Origin: JANWHQ01 sp963775275
GTDB lineage: Bacteria > Pseudomonadota > Alphaproteobacteria > Caulobacterales > Caulobacteraceae
Length of the DNA stretch: 64,000 nt
Direction of reading: 5' to 3'
NCBI GenBank assembly: GCA_963775275.1
Contig: CAVZII010000004.1
Location: 226,617-290,616 of the forward strand
The position numbers were made by a program, and so were the translations under genes. The notes below the pieces were generated by a model. It saw only the letters and a program-made list of their open reading frames with translations. It did no database searches and was not told the origin of the DNA. Each line of letters starts with the position of its first letter. The stretch's first letter is position 1. Shown piece by piece: positions 17,489 through 26,215 of this stretch.

Positions 17489-17642
17489 GCAGGTTGAATT
17501 TGGCCTGACGTTTCCACCGTCATCCCCGGCCGAGCCCCCCGGGTCCGGCCGAAGGCCGGCCCGAGGACAGGCTCTGGGCGAGTTGCCGGGGACCCATGAG
17601 CACGGGCGAGCGAGGTGTTCATGGGTGGCCGGGTAGGAGTTT

Positions 17643-17668
17643 GCGATCGCCAACGATTTGGCGATCGC
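17643..17668. repeat. Perfect 11-bp hairpin between convergent genes
   Basis: Arms GCGATCGCCAA and TTGGCGATCGC with a four-base loop. It lies in the 270-base gap between the GFA gene and the minus-strand small membrane protein gene. No T tract follows on either strand, so a Rho-independent terminator is possible but not clear. The arms include the GCGATCGC octamer. The rest of the gap holds a GC-rich dispersed repeat resembling others in the window and no gene. Confidence 0.55.
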
Positions 17669-17757
17669 GGACGGATGGCCCGGCCATGACGGTCGTTGAT
17701 AGTTCGGCCTGATCCCAGCGCGCTCCAGGCGGGCAGCCCCGGGAACGACGCGCCGGC

Positions 17758-17997
17758 TCAGGCCTTGTGGCGGGTATTGCTCCAGATCACCTGGCCGATC
17801 CCGAGCAGGGCCAGGATCGCGCCATAGACGGCCCACTGCGGGTTCGAAACCATGAAGCCCTGCATGATGGCCGCCGGACCCACGTGCAGGCCCTGGCCGA
17901 TCCAGACCAGTCCCACGAAAACGACCAGCAGGCCCAAGAGGCTGCTGAAGATCCGCATGACGAAGTTGAACAATCCACCCATCGACGTCTCCCCCAA
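17758..17997 (-). CDS. Small two-helix membrane protein, unknown
   Basis: 79 residues (74 if the second ATG, MGGLFNFV, is used). Two hydrophobic segments are obvious: IFSSLLGLLVVFVGLVWIGQGL and WAVYGAILALLGIGQVIW, joined by a short loop containing GPAAIMQGFMVSNP. It ends in a basic tail (SNTRHKA), so both ends may be cytoplasmic. No enzymatic motif is seen. Similar short proteins occur in Caulobacterales-like genomes as conserved hypotheticals. Confidence 0.65.
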   Translation of the reverse strand: MGETSMGGLFNFVMRIFSSLLGLLVVFVGLVWIGQGLHVGPAAIMQGFMVSNPQWAVYGAILALLGIGQVIWSNTRHKA

Positions 17998-18112
17998 GTC
18001 TTGTCGTTGGTTGTCGAGACCAGCTCGAAACGTTCACACCATGAACCATATCCTGACCCGGCGCGAGCTTTCTGTTTCCTACACCCGACAGGCTCGCACC
18101 CCCACTTCCGTT

Positions 18113-18228
18113 CGCCCCGGCGAAGGCCGGGGCCCAGATCCCATAGCGCAGAAGCTGATTGTATGGGCCTGGAGCCTCTGGAACCCGCGTCTGAGTTTGC
18201 CATCTGCGCCCCGGCCTTCGCCGGGGCG
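18113..18228. repeat. Inverted 21-bp repeat pair, intergenic
   Basis: CGCCCCGGCGAAGGCCGGGG at 18113 and its inverted copy (GCCCCGGCCTTCGCCGGGGC, 18208-18228) enclose about 75 bases without a gene. Each arm is itself partly self-complementary (CCGGCGAAGGCCGG). This is the pattern of widespread alphaproteobacterial intergenic palindromes. It lies upstream of the small membrane protein gene and downstream of the MmcQ/YjbR gene. Confidence 0.6.
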
Positions 18229-18284
18229 ATCGGAGAGGGAGGTATGGCAAGGACCAGGCTGTTCGTTCTGCGACGCGAACCTGC

Positions 18285-18671
18285 TCAGCCCGTCAGCCCC
18301 TTGAGCACGGCCTTCTGCTTGCGGGTGAGGCCGGCGCAGACCTGATCGTAGGAGTGGGCGCACAGGCGCTCGACCTCGTCGGGCGGGACGTCGGCGTCGA
18401 GGTCGACGGCGATCCAGAACCTGCGGTCCAGGTGCGAGCGATGGCCCACGCCGGAATACTGGCCGCGCAGGAGCTCGGCCAGGTCCGGGTCGCACTTGAG
18501 GATCACGAAGGCCTCGTCACGGACGCCGAGGATGGCGAAGGTCTTGCCCATCACCTTGAACATCAGGACGAGGGGCCGCCCGCCTCGCGAGGCGGCCATG
18601 GGCTGGGCCGCCGCGCCGGGCATGGCCTGCAAGACGGCCTTCAGGGCCGCGGTTCGGGGGAGGAGGTCCAT
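18285..18671 (-). CDS. MmcQ/YjbR family DNA-binding-fold protein
   Basis: 128 residues with the CyaY-like YjbR fold pattern: MGKTFAILGVRDEAFVILKCDPDLAELLRGQY in the centre and HLDRRFWIAVDLDADVP followed by the C-terminal helix AHSYDQVCAGLTRKQ. The family is widespread and small, and its biological role is unproven. It is the last gene before the inverted repeat and may be read as its own unit; the next gene upstream on the same strand ends 28 bases before its start. Confidence 0.8.
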   Translation of the reverse strand: MDLLPRTAALKAVLQAMPGAAAQPMAASRGGRPLVLMFKVMGKTFAILGVRDEAFVILKCDPDLAELLRGQYSGVGHRSHLDRRFWIAVDLDADVPPDEVERLCAHSYDQVCAGLTRKQKAVLKGLTG

Positions 18672-18699
18672 GCGCCGGCCGGGGGCCTGCGATTCCGGG

Positions 18700-19216
18700 T
18701 TAGGCGGTCTCGAGCCGCACCTCGGCGATCGCCCAGGCGCCGGCGAGCTTGACGTAGTCGGCGCGGAGCACCCGCGGCTCGCTCGTCCTGACCACGCCGC
18801 CGCCCTGCAGGCGCGCCATCTGGACCAGGGTAGAGTCGGGACGGATCGGCGCCTCGACCTCCACGATCAAGGGATAGCGCGCCGACGCGGTGCGGCCGTC
18901 GCGGGCGAGATCGATCGTCCCGGGCGCCGCGGCGTGGTCAGCGCCGAGCGAGCGCACGGCCTCGTCGAAGCGGGCGCGGGCGGGGTCGGCGAAGAGGCGC
19001 GCGGCCTTGTCCCGCTCGCCGGCGTTGACGCTGCGCAGCCAGGCCTGGTGCAGGTCGCCGATCGCGGCCTTGTCCTCGAGCTCCTGCAGACGGGCCCGCT
19101 TCGCCTCGTCGGCGAGGGCGGCGGCGGGCGCGGCGGCGGCCAGCGGGCGCGGCCATGAGGGCGCCGGCCTTGACGAAGGCGCGGCGGGTGGAGCGGTGGT
19201 CCTTGCCGGTGCTCAT
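18700..19216 (-). CDS. Tat-exported SnoaL/NTF2-like protein (frameshift near the signal peptide)
   Basis: The start at 19216 gives a twin-arginine signal (STRRAFVKAGALMA), and the frame then falls into Arg-rich nonsense. Shifting frame at about 19140 restores a good Ala-rich signal end followed by LADEAKRARLQELEDKAAIGDLHQAWLRSVN and a sheet-rich body ending at 18700, about 171 residues in all. The helix-then-sheet pattern with DKAAIGDLHQAW resembles NTF2-like ketosteroid-isomerase folds. It starts 10 bases after the second MoaF-like gene ends, so it is the third gene of that operon. Confidence 0.6.
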
Positions 19217-19226
19217 GGGGTCTTGC

Positions 19227-20048
19227 TCAGCTCTCGACCTGGTAGAAGCGCGTGATGTCGAACCGGCCGGCGTGGCGGGCGACGGCGCCGACCGCGCTCA
19301 TGCTCAGGCCCTCGTCGCCGCAGTGATAGCCGATGCCCGCGTCGTGCATGGTGCGCAGGTTGATGACGATGGTCCCCAGCGTCCCGTTGCAGGCCTCCTC
19401 GAGCCAGTAGAGGAAATAGAGGCCGTCGCGGATCTTCACGTGGGCCGAGGGCCCACTCCACTCCATGCCGCCGGCGCCGGAGTTGGTGAAGATGATCCAG
19501 CTCATGGAATGGGGCGTGGAATAGAGGTGCATCGAGGTCAGGCCGGGCGAGTACTCCCAGCTGATGGCCCGGCCGAGCAGCTCGTTCGAGACCTGGTGAC
19601 GGCGGTACTTGGGCGGGATCAGGCCGTCCATCTCGATGACGCCGAGGAGGATCCTGACCCCCGCCTCGTTGGCGAAGTAGGGCGTGTTCAGATAGCCGTT
19701 GAAGCAGGTGACCATGCCCTGGTGGAAGTCCGCCACGATCATGTGGCCGTCGTGGTCGGGCTGGCCGTCCAGCAGGTGGCCGAAGAGCATCACGCCGGGC
19801 GCCGGCTCCCACGCCTGATAGCGGGCCTTGGTCCAGCCGCCCTGCCCGTCCTTGCGCCAGTTCAGGGTCCCGGCGTCGTCGATCCGGTACTCCATCGCCG
19901 GCCCGTGGTCGTAACGGAGGGTGAAGCTCTTGCCCGCAAGCCAGCCGGTGGGCGGAAGGCCGTTGCCCGCCATCGGCGAGCCGGAGCCGAACACCGTGGT
20001 CTTCTTGGCGACGACGGCGTCGACCTGGGCCGGCGTCATCTTGGGCAT
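19227..20048 (-). CDS. MoaF-like protein, second of a tandem pair
   Basis: About 270 residues. It has the lipocalin-like two-barrel layout of the MoaF family: AGKSFTLRYDHGPAMEYRID then MLFGHLLDG in the N-terminal part, and IEMDGLIPPKYRRH, LLGRAISWEYSPGLTSMHLY and INLRTMHDAGIGYHCGDEG in the C-terminal part. MoaF was named from an aryl-sulfatase/molybdenum operon but has no proven cofactor role. The start is ATG 20048 (MPKMTPAQ) or ATG 20039; the latter overlaps a TGA (ATGA) of the upstream frame, which suggests coupling. It is followed after 10 bases by the Tat-exported gene. Confidence 0.75.
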   Translation of the reverse strand: MPKMTPAQVDAVVAKKTTVFGSGSPMAGNGLPPTGWLAGKSFTLRYDHGPAMEYRIDDAGTLNWRKDGQGGWTKARYQAWEPAPGVMLFGHLLDGQPDHDGHMIVADFHQGMVTCFNGYLNTPYFANEAGVRILLGVIEMDGLIPPKYRRHQVSNELLGRAISWEYSPGLTSMHLYSTPHSMSWIIFTNSGAGGMEWSGPSAHVKIRDGLYFLYWLEEACNGTLGTIVINLRTMHDAGIGYHCGDEGLSMSAVGAVARHAGRFDITRFYQVES

Positions 20049-20949
20049 GGTCTCGCAGCGGCCGGTAGACGCGCCTTGCGCCCTTGCCGCCGTTCTCGGG
20101 CGGAGGCACCGGCTCGCCGCGCAGGTCGCCGAACTTCTCGAAACGGGCGATCTGGCCGAGCCACTGCCCATGGCCCCTGAAGAGGTAGTACTCGAGCGCG
20201 TCGTCGGCGTTGAAGCCCAGGCGCAGGCCGATCTGCTGCAGCCGGTTCAGGTCGAGCGCATAGAGGGTGAAGGTCCCGGAGAATTCGCACTCGGTGCGCG
20301 TGTAGGCGAAGCGCTCGTCGTCGAGCTTGATGTAGTCGGAGGGGCCGCAGAAGCTGAGCTCGCCGCCGAGCCGGGTCAGCTCGACGAAGTTGGAGTAGGC
20401 GGCGGAGGGATAGAACTCGAGGGTCTCGATCCCGTTGTCCTGCTTCCACCAGTAGCCGTGCCCCTCCATCCGGTCGGTGGTGACGTGCCGGGCGCCGGGC
20501 GCGGCCTGGCCGGCCTGCTCGACGTAGCCGTAGTGGATGTCGCGCTGGACCTCGCGGTTGTCCTTGTAGCCGCTGAACCAGAGCTCGAAGACAGTTGCGA
20601 GACTGGTCGCCTGGTCGATCACCACCGCATAGCCGCGCTGGGTCGCGGGGATCAGGTGGGCGAAGAGGACGACGCCGTCCATCTCCAGCGCGCCATAGCC
20701 GGCGTTGGCCGCCGCACCGCCGTTCTCGGAGACCGAGAGCCGGTTCGTTCCCGTGAACTTGTAGGCCAGGGTCGGCCCCTTGTCGGTGACGACCTTGAGC
20801 GTCTTGCCGGCCAGGGCGTCGGACAGCGGCGAAGCAGAGGTTGGCCCGGCGGCGATGGCGGGCTTCAGCTTGGCCGTGATCTGGTCCGGCGTCAGCTTGG
20901 CGTAGGCGATGCGGTGCATCTGCGCCTTGGGATACGGCGTCCCCGGCAT
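20036..20949 (-). CDS. MoaF-like protein, first of a tandem pair (3' end uncertain)
   Basis: About 300 residues from ATG 20949. AGKTLKVVTDKGPTLAYKF and VLFAHLIPATQRGYAVVIDQ form the first barrel; HYGYVEQAG, RMEGHGYWWKQDNGIETLEFYPS and SDYIKLDDERFAYTRTECEFSGTF form the second. It parallels the downstream gene motif by motif (for example GYWWKQ against SWEYSP), so the two arose by duplication. The coding frame stays open past the natural C-terminus (KGARRVYRPLRD) into the next gene; the TGA at 20036 that overlaps the next ATG lies in another frame, so a one-base error near 20060 is likely. Confidence 0.7.
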
Positions 20950-21374
20950 GCGGCTTCCTCCCCGTCCGTCCTGGTCTGGTTGGTGGCAGCCTAGCCCCAC
21001 TGAGGGCGGCATGGGAACTGGCTGAGCCGCGGGAAGGACGCAGGAAATCGCTGGGCGGCTCGAACGGCTCGCGCCTATCCTCGCGCCATGAGCACGAGCG
21101 AGCTGCAGGCCTCGGACGGCCGACGGAGTCGTCGGCGCCGAGCGTGGCGCCGCGTGGCGGGCCGCACCAACCCTTAAGCCAAAGCTTATCGCACCCATCA
21201 GCCTTGGGCTGGTTGCTTTGGCCGGGGCTCCAAAGACACCCTTCCCCCACACCGCCTGGAGGGATCGGCGGGCGCGGAGCCGCGAGCCGAGCGAGCGCCT
21301 GGCGCGGCGCGGGCCTGCGGCCCGCCGTCACCCCGACCCTCACGGACCGGCGATGGGGAGGAGAGGTTCCAGCG
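20950..21374. other. Divergent intergenic region with a possible tetR stub
   Basis: No full gene. On the plus strand 21087-21176 encodes a 29-codon stub (MSTSELQASDGRRSRRRR...) that looks like the disordered start of a TetR regulator, then stops. Around 21176-21240 an AT-richer piece contains the inverted repeat CCAAAGC...GCTTTGG (about 21180 and 21221) enclosing CAGCCTTGGGCTG. The remainder is GC-rich with no conserved frame. The DUF3604 operon promoter must lie here; GGGGAGGAGAGG just before 21375 is its ribosome-binding site. Confidence 0.45.
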
Positions 21375-23255
21375 ATGAACAAGAGTGACCCCGGACTCGC
21401 GTCGGCAGGTGCGGCGTCAAGGCGGCGCCTGCGCCTGGCGCTGTGCGCCGCGCTGGGCGGCCTCTGGGCCGGTGGGCTGGGCCAGGGCGCGGCCGCAGAG
21501 GGCGCACCCCAGTCCCACCTCTATTGGGGCGACGTGCACCTGCACTCCGACTACTCGATCGACGCCTACGTCACCGGCAACACCAGCGTCACGCCGGACC
21601 TGGCCTATCGCTTCGCCCGGGGCATCCCGATCAAGGACCCGACGCTGGACACCAAGGTCCAGATCCGCCGGCCGCTCGACTTCCTGGCGGTCACCGACCA
21701 CGCGATCATGCTGGGCCTGGAGGTCCTGCTGGACGAGCGCGATCCCAAGCTCCTGTCCACGCCCTGGGGCAAGAAGATGCTGGCGATCCACCAGGATCCG
21801 AGCTCCGGCGGGCTGATGCGCGCGCAAAACGCCGTGAAGGGCGACGAGCACAAGGAGATGATGGACCAGGTGTTCTCGCCCGAAATCCGGCAGGCCACCT
21901 GGAACGCCGAGATCGAGGCCGCCGAGAAGAACAACGTCCCCGGCAAGTTCACCACCCTGATCGGGTGGGAATGGACCGCGATGGTGGACGGCAAGAACCT
22001 GCACCGGGTGGTGCTGAGCAACGCCGGCGGGGCCGCGGCCAAGGCCTTCTATCCCTACAGCAACAACGAGAGCAATCGGCCCGAGGACCTCTGGAGCTTC
22101 CTGGCCAAGACCAAGCAGCGCACCGGCATCGATTTCGTCGCGATCCCGCACAACTCGAACATCTCCGGCGGGCTGATGTTCGACATGGTGGACAGCGACG
22201 GCCATCCGCTGACGCCGCAGTACGCGCGCACGCGCATCAAGTGGGAGCCGCTTGTGGAGGTCACCCAGACCAAGGGCACCTCCGAGGTCCGGCCGGAGCT
22301 CGCGCCGACGGACGAGTTCGCCGACTTCGAGATCCGCCGCAAGCTGCTGGCCGGACAGCCGACGCCCGCCAGCGAGGGCGACTATGCCCGCTCGGCCCTG
22401 CTGCGCGGCCTTCACTTCAAGCAGACCCTCGGGGTCAATCCCTACAAGTTCGGCATGATCGGCTCGACCGACAATCACACCGGCATGTCGTCGGTCCAGG
22501 AAAGCGACTTCGTCGGCAAGCTCGCCATGGACCGCGCGCTCAGCGAGCGCCTGCATCCCTCCAAGCCCGTCATCTTCCCGGCGTGGGAGATGTCCGCGTC
22601 CGGCCGGGTGGCGGTCTGGGCGAACGAGAACACCCGCAAGGCCATCTTCGCCGCGTTCAAGCGCAAGGAGGTCTATGCAACCACGGGCACGCGCATCAAG
22701 CTGCGGTTCTTCGGCGGCTACGGCTTCCAGCCGGCGGACGCGATGGCCAAGGACATCGGCGCCGTCGGATACCACAAGGGCGTCCCCATGGGCGGCGACC
22801 TGACCAACGCGCCGGCTCGCACGCCGCCGAGCTTCCTGATCTATGCGGCGAAGGACCCCTTGAGCGGCAACCTGGACCGCATCCAGGTGATCAAGGGCTG
22901 GATCGACTCCGCCGGCAAGGCGCACCAGCACATCTACGACGTGGCCTGGTCGGGCAAGCGCAGGCCGAACGCCGAGGGCAAGGTCCCGGCCGTGGGCGAT
23001 ACGGTCGACGTCGCCACCGCGACCTACACCAACACGATCGGGGCGACGCAGCTGGCGACCGTCTGGAAGGACCCGGACTTCAAGCCGGGCCAGCTCGCCT
23101 TCTACTATGTGCGGGTGCTGGAGATCCCGACGCCGCGCCACTCGCTCTATGACGCCGTCGCGCTGGGCATCGACGTGAAGGAGACGCACCAGCCGGCGAC
23201 CATCCAGGAGCGAGCGTTCTCGTCGCCGATCTGGTACACGCCGCCCAAGTCATGA
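21375..23255 (+). CDS. Exported DUF3604 (PHP-superfamily-like) protein
   Basis: 626 residues with a long basic n-region and Sec-type signal (RRRLRLALCAALGGLWAGGLG). The core begins with the metal-binding LYWGDVHLHSDYSIDAY and VTDHAIMLG, and continues with GWEWTAM, AIPHNSNISGG and GMIGSTDNHTGMSSV, i.e. the His/Asp pattern of PHP-type metallo-phosphoesterases. Function is unproven; DUF3604 proteins are large, exported and metal-dependent by motif. Purine-rich GGGGAGGAGAGG precedes the ATG. Its TGA overlaps the ATG of the PpiC gene (ATGA). Confidence 0.88.
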   Translation: MNKSDPGLASAGAASRRRLRLALCAALGGLWAGGLGQGAAAEGAPQSHLYWGDVHLHSDYSIDAYVTGNTSVTPDLAYRFARGIPIKDPTLDTKVQIRRPLDFLAVTDHAIMLGLEVLLDERDPKLLSTPWGKKMLAIHQDPSSGGLMRAQNAVKGDEHKEMMDQVFSPEIRQATWNAEIEAAEKNNVPGKFTTLIGWEWTAMVDGKNLHRVVLSNAGGAAAKAFYPYSNNESNRPEDLWSFLAKTKQRTGIDFVAIPHNSNISGGLMFDMVDSDGHPLTPQYARTRIKWEPLVEVTQTKGTSEVRPELAPTDEFADFEIRRKLLAGQPTPASEGDYARSALLRGLHFKQTLGVNPYKFGMIGSTDNHTGMSSVQESDFVGKLAMDRALSERLHPSKPVIFPAWEMSASGRVAVWANENTRKAIFAAFKRKEVYATTGTRIKLRFFGGYGFQPADAMAKDIGAVGYHKGVPMGGDLTNAPARTPPSFLIYAAKDPLSGNLDRIQVIKGWIDSAGKAHQHIYDVAWSGKRRPNAEGKVPAVGDTVDVATATYTNTIGATQLATVWKDPDFKPGQLAFYYVRVLEIPTPRHSLYDAVALGIDVKETHQPATIQERAFSSPIWYTPPKS

Positions 23256-24196
23256 GAATCCTGCGGCGGATCATCCGCGATCCCCTCACGCACTTCCTGG
23301 CGATGGGGGGACTGCTGTTCGCCGTCTACGCTGCGCTGCACGGCGGCGACACGAAGGGGGCCGAGGGCGGCCGGACCATCGTGGTCGACCGCGCCGCCCT
23401 CCTGAGCTTCATGCAGTACCAGTCGGCGGCGTTCGAGCCGAAGTACTTCGCCGCCCGGCTCGACGCGTTGCCGGCCAAGGACAGGAAGGACCTGATCGAC
23501 AAGTACGTCCGCGAGGAGGCGCTGGTGCGCGAGGCGCGGGCCATGGGACTCGACCAGGGCGACTACGTCATCCGGCGGCGGATGGTTCAGAAGATGCTCT
23601 ACCTGATCGACGACACCGCCACGGAGACCTTCGCGCCGACGCAGGCGGACCTGGAGCGGTACTTCCGCGCGCACCAGGCCCAGTACGCCTCCCCCCCGAC
23701 GCTGACCTTCACCCACGTCTTCGTCGACAAGGAGATCGCTCATCCGGGAGGAACCGAGCAGACCGCCGAGCAGCTGAAGCGCGTGCTGGAGGCCAAGGGC
23801 GCGGGCTTCAACGAGGCTCCGGCCTATGGCGACCGGTTCCCCTACGAGCAGAACTACGTCCAGCGCACCCCGGACTTCATCCAGAGCCAGTTCGGGGACG
23901 GCTTCGCCGCCGCGCTGGAAGGACTCCAGCCGTCCAGGCGCTGGCAGGGGCCGATCAAGTCGGACCTGGGCTACCACCTGGTGCTGCTGACCCAGCGGCA
24001 GGCGGCCTCGACGCCCAGGCTCGCCGACGTGCAGAGCCAGGTGAAGGACGACCTGCTGCGCGACACCGTCGCCGCCTACCAGGAGAAGGCGGTTGCGGAC
24101 CTCGCGCGGCGCTTCACCGTCAAGTGGAAGGACGATCCCAAGCGTCTGTCCGCCGGCGGCGGCGTGCAGACCTATGCCAGCGCATCGGCGCCCTAA
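23252..24196 (+). CDS. Membrane-anchored parvulin-type peptidyl-prolyl isomerase
   Basis: 314 residues. An N-terminal anchor (PLTHFLAMGGLLFAVYAAL) is followed by a SurA/PpiC-like helical chaperone part (YVREEALVREARAMGLDQGDYVIRRRMVQKM) and a parvulin domain (LTFTHVFVD through PSRRWQGPIKSDLGYHLVLLTQR). It would act in the periplasm on exported proteins, presumably including its operon partner. Start overlaps the DUF3604 stop by ATGA and its 3' end overlaps the HupE gene by 23 bases, so the three genes are tightly coupled. Confidence 0.85.
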   Translation: MRILRRIIRDPLTHFLAMGGLLFAVYAALHGGDTKGAEGGRTIVVDRAALLSFMQYQSAAFEPKYFAARLDALPAKDRKDLIDKYVREEALVREARAMGLDQGDYVIRRRMVQKMLYLIDDTATETFAPTQADLERYFRAHQAQYASPPTLTFTHVFVDKEIAHPGGTEQTAEQLKRVLEAKGAGFNEAPAYGDRFPYEQNYVQRTPDFIQSQFGDGFAAALEGLQPSRRWQGPIKSDLGYHLVLLTQRQAASTPRLADVQSQVKDDLLRDTVAAYQEKAVADLARRFTVKWKDDPKRLSAGGGVQTYASASAP

Positions 24197-25244
24197 AGGT
24201 CCCGCCGGCTTGGCGCGCCTGCTTGCGCTGGCCGCGTGGGCGCTCGCGCTGAGCTGCGTCTTCGCCGGCGCCGCACGGGCCCATGACGCGCGGCCGCTGT
24301 CGGTGAACGTGGTCGAACAGGGCAAGGACCTCTATCTGGTCCGGCTGCGCGTCCCCCCGACGGTCGCTGCGGACAATCAGCCGCGCCTGATCTGGCCGCG
24401 GGGCTGCCGCGTGCTGAACGACAGGCCGGGCGAGGGCCTCATGGCGCCGGACGAGATCCTCGCCGTCGCCTGCACGGGCGGCCTGGAGGGCCGGACGATC
24501 AGCGTGCGGTACCCGATCTACAACCCGTCCCTGTCCACCCTGTTCCGGCTGAACGAGCTTGGCGGCAAGGTGTTGACCCAGGTGAGGCCGCCCGACCAGC
24601 TGGCGTGGCGGGTTCCGCGCAAGCCGAGCCTCGCGGAGGTCGCCGCCGGCTATCTGGAGCTCGGCGTGCGGCACATCTGGACGGGGATCGACCACCTGCT
24701 GTTCGTCACGGGCCTCTTGATCCTGGCCGGATCGATGCGCCGGGTCCTGGTGGCCATCACGGGCTTCACGATCGCGCACTCGATCACCCTCACCCTGTCG
24801 GCGCTGGGGTTCGTGCAGGTCCCGGTCCCGCCGGTCGAGGCGGCCATCGCCCTGTCGATCCTGTTCCTCGCCCGCGAGATCGCCCTGCCGTTTCCCGAAG
24901 GCCTCGCGGGGCGGTATCCGATCCTGGTGTCCTCGTCCTTCGGCCTGCTGCACGGCTTCGGCTTCGCCGCCGCCCTGCGCGAGGTCGGCCTGCCCAGGGA
25001 CGAGCTCGCGACGGGCCTCCTGTGCTTCAACCTCGGCGTCGAGATCGGCCAGATCGTCTTCATCGCCGGCGTGGTCGCGGTCTTCCTGGCCGCGCGCAGG
25101 GCCGTGCGGATGCACGCGCCCCTTGTGGAACGCATCAGGTCGGAGCTGACCCGGATCGGCGGCTGGACGAGGCTCGCCGGCTATGGGCTCGGGGCGCCCG
25201 CCGCGTTCTGGTTCATCCAGCGGCTGGCGGCGATGGCGCACTGA
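24174..25244 (+). CDS. HupE/UreJ-like membrane protein with N-terminal exported domain
   Basis: 356 residues from ATG 24174. A signal peptide (ARLLALAAWALALSCVFAGAARA) precedes a periplasmic domain of about 130 residues with two cysteines (RGCRVL, AVACTGG). The C-terminal half is a six-helix HupE/UreJ domain: LGVRHIWTGIDHLLFVTGLLIL, FTIAHSITLTLSALG, SSSFGLLHGFGFAAAL. The histidines in GIDHLLF, AHSITL and LLHGFGFA are the family's metal-site candidates. Classical HupE/UreJ move nickel; here the context is DUF3604 and a chaperone, not hydrogenase or urease, so substrate is open. Confidence 0.85.
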   Translation: MPAHRRPKGPAGLARLLALAAWALALSCVFAGAARAHDARPLSVNVVEQGKDLYLVRLRVPPTVAADNQPRLIWPRGCRVLNDRPGEGLMAPDEILAVACTGGLEGRTISVRYPIYNPSLSTLFRLNELGGKVLTQVRPPDQLAWRVPRKPSLAEVAAGYLELGVRHIWTGIDHLLFVTGLLILAGSMRRVLVAITGFTIAHSITLTLSALGFVQVPVPPVEAAIALSILFLAREIALPFPEGLAGRYPILVSSSFGLLHGFGFAAALREVGLPRDELATGLLCFNLGVEIGQIVFIAGVVAVFLAARRAVRMHAPLVERIRSELTRIGGWTRLAGYGLGAPAAFWFIQRLAAMAH

Positions 25245-25279
25245 TCGCACAGGGCGGCTGGCCGTGGGCCGGCTTTGGG

Positions 25280-26173
25280 TCAGGACGCGGCGTCGGCCCG
25301 GACGGCGTCGCGCACGAAGTCCGCCACGGCCCGGACCTCCGGTCGCTGCTCGCCCCGCCGCGTCATGATCGCGCGCTGCAGGCCGGCGACGTCGGGGCTG
25401 AGGCGGCGAAGCTCGCCGCGGACCGGCGAGGCCTCGAAGGCCTCGCGGAAGAGCAGGGCCGCCGCCTCTCCGCTCTCGACCATCTTCTGCTGCACGTCGA
25501 GGAACTGGGTGCGGCCCACGATCTTCTGGGGATGAACGCCGAGGTCGGCCAGCGCCCGGTCGATCCAGCGGGTCGAGGGCGCGCCCTCCAGCGGCAGCAC
25601 GAAGGGGATGCGGCTGATATCCTGGGCCGTCAGGTCGGCATCCCCGACGAGACGGCGGGACGCCACCACCACACAGGGCACCTCGCAGATCACCTCTGCG
25701 TCGAGAGGGATGCTGGCGGCGGAGGCCGTGAACACGGCCACGTCCAGCTCGCGCCGTTCGATCAGCCCGCCGATGGCGTCCGAGGACAGCTCCGAGACGA
25801 TGTTCAGGGCGATGTCGGGATGGGCCCGGTGGAAGGCGGGGAGCGCCGACCTCAGCATGCGGTCGAAGATGTGCGGCCCGGCGAAGACGCGCAGCGACAC
25901 GGTCCGGTGCGCCGCGGCCGCCTGATCGGTGAGCCGCGCGCCATGCTCGAGGATCGCCTCGGCCTCCTGGCGCAGCCGCTCGCCCGCCACCGTCAGCCGC
26001 GGCGTGGCGCCCCGGCGGCGCTGGAAGAGCTCGGCGTCGAGGTTGCGCTCGAGCGCGCGCACGTGATCGCTGATCGCCGGCTGGGAAATGCCCAGGCGGT
26101 TGGCGGCCTTGGCGAAGTTGCAGTCCCGCGCCGCCTCCACGAAGATTTCGAGCTGTCGAACCGTGTACCGCAT
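25280..26173 (-). CDS. LysR family transcriptional regulator
   Basis: 297 residues. The N-terminal winged helix-turn-helix is textbook: MRYTVRQLEIFVEAARDCNFAKAANRLGISQPAISDHVRALERNL. The periplasmic-binding-like effector domain follows (LRVFAGPHIFDRMLRSALPAFHRAHPDIALNIV). LysR proteins usually control a divergent neighbour, but here the divergent space holds only an asd remnant and a TrmH gene, so the target may have been lost or be its convergent neighbour, the HupE operon. Confidence 0.92.
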   Translation of the reverse strand: MRYTVRQLEIFVEAARDCNFAKAANRLGISQPAISDHVRALERNLDAELFQRRRGATPRLTVAGERLRQEAEAILEHGARLTDQAAAAHRTVSLRVFAGPHIFDRMLRSALPAFHRAHPDIALNIVSELSSDAIGGLIERRELDVAVFTASAASIPLDAEVICEVPCVVVASRRLVGDADLTAQDISRIPFVLPLEGAPSTRWIDRALADLGVHPQKIVGRTQFLDVQQKMVESGEAAALLFREAFEASPVRGELRRLSPDVAGLQRAIMTRRGEQRPEVRAVADFVRDAVRADAAS

Positions 26174-26215
26174 GGCCCCCGCTGCGGAGATGTCCGGGCA
26201 ATAAGGGGAAGCTTA

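Noticed and set aside
17643..17668. Phage attachment site
   Set aside because: A perfect hairpin only; there is no integrase, no tRNA and no second copy, so it is listed as a repeat.
21087..21176. Functional tetR gene
   Set aside because: Only about 29 codons of a TetR-like start before a stop, with no helix-turn-helix; at most a remnant.
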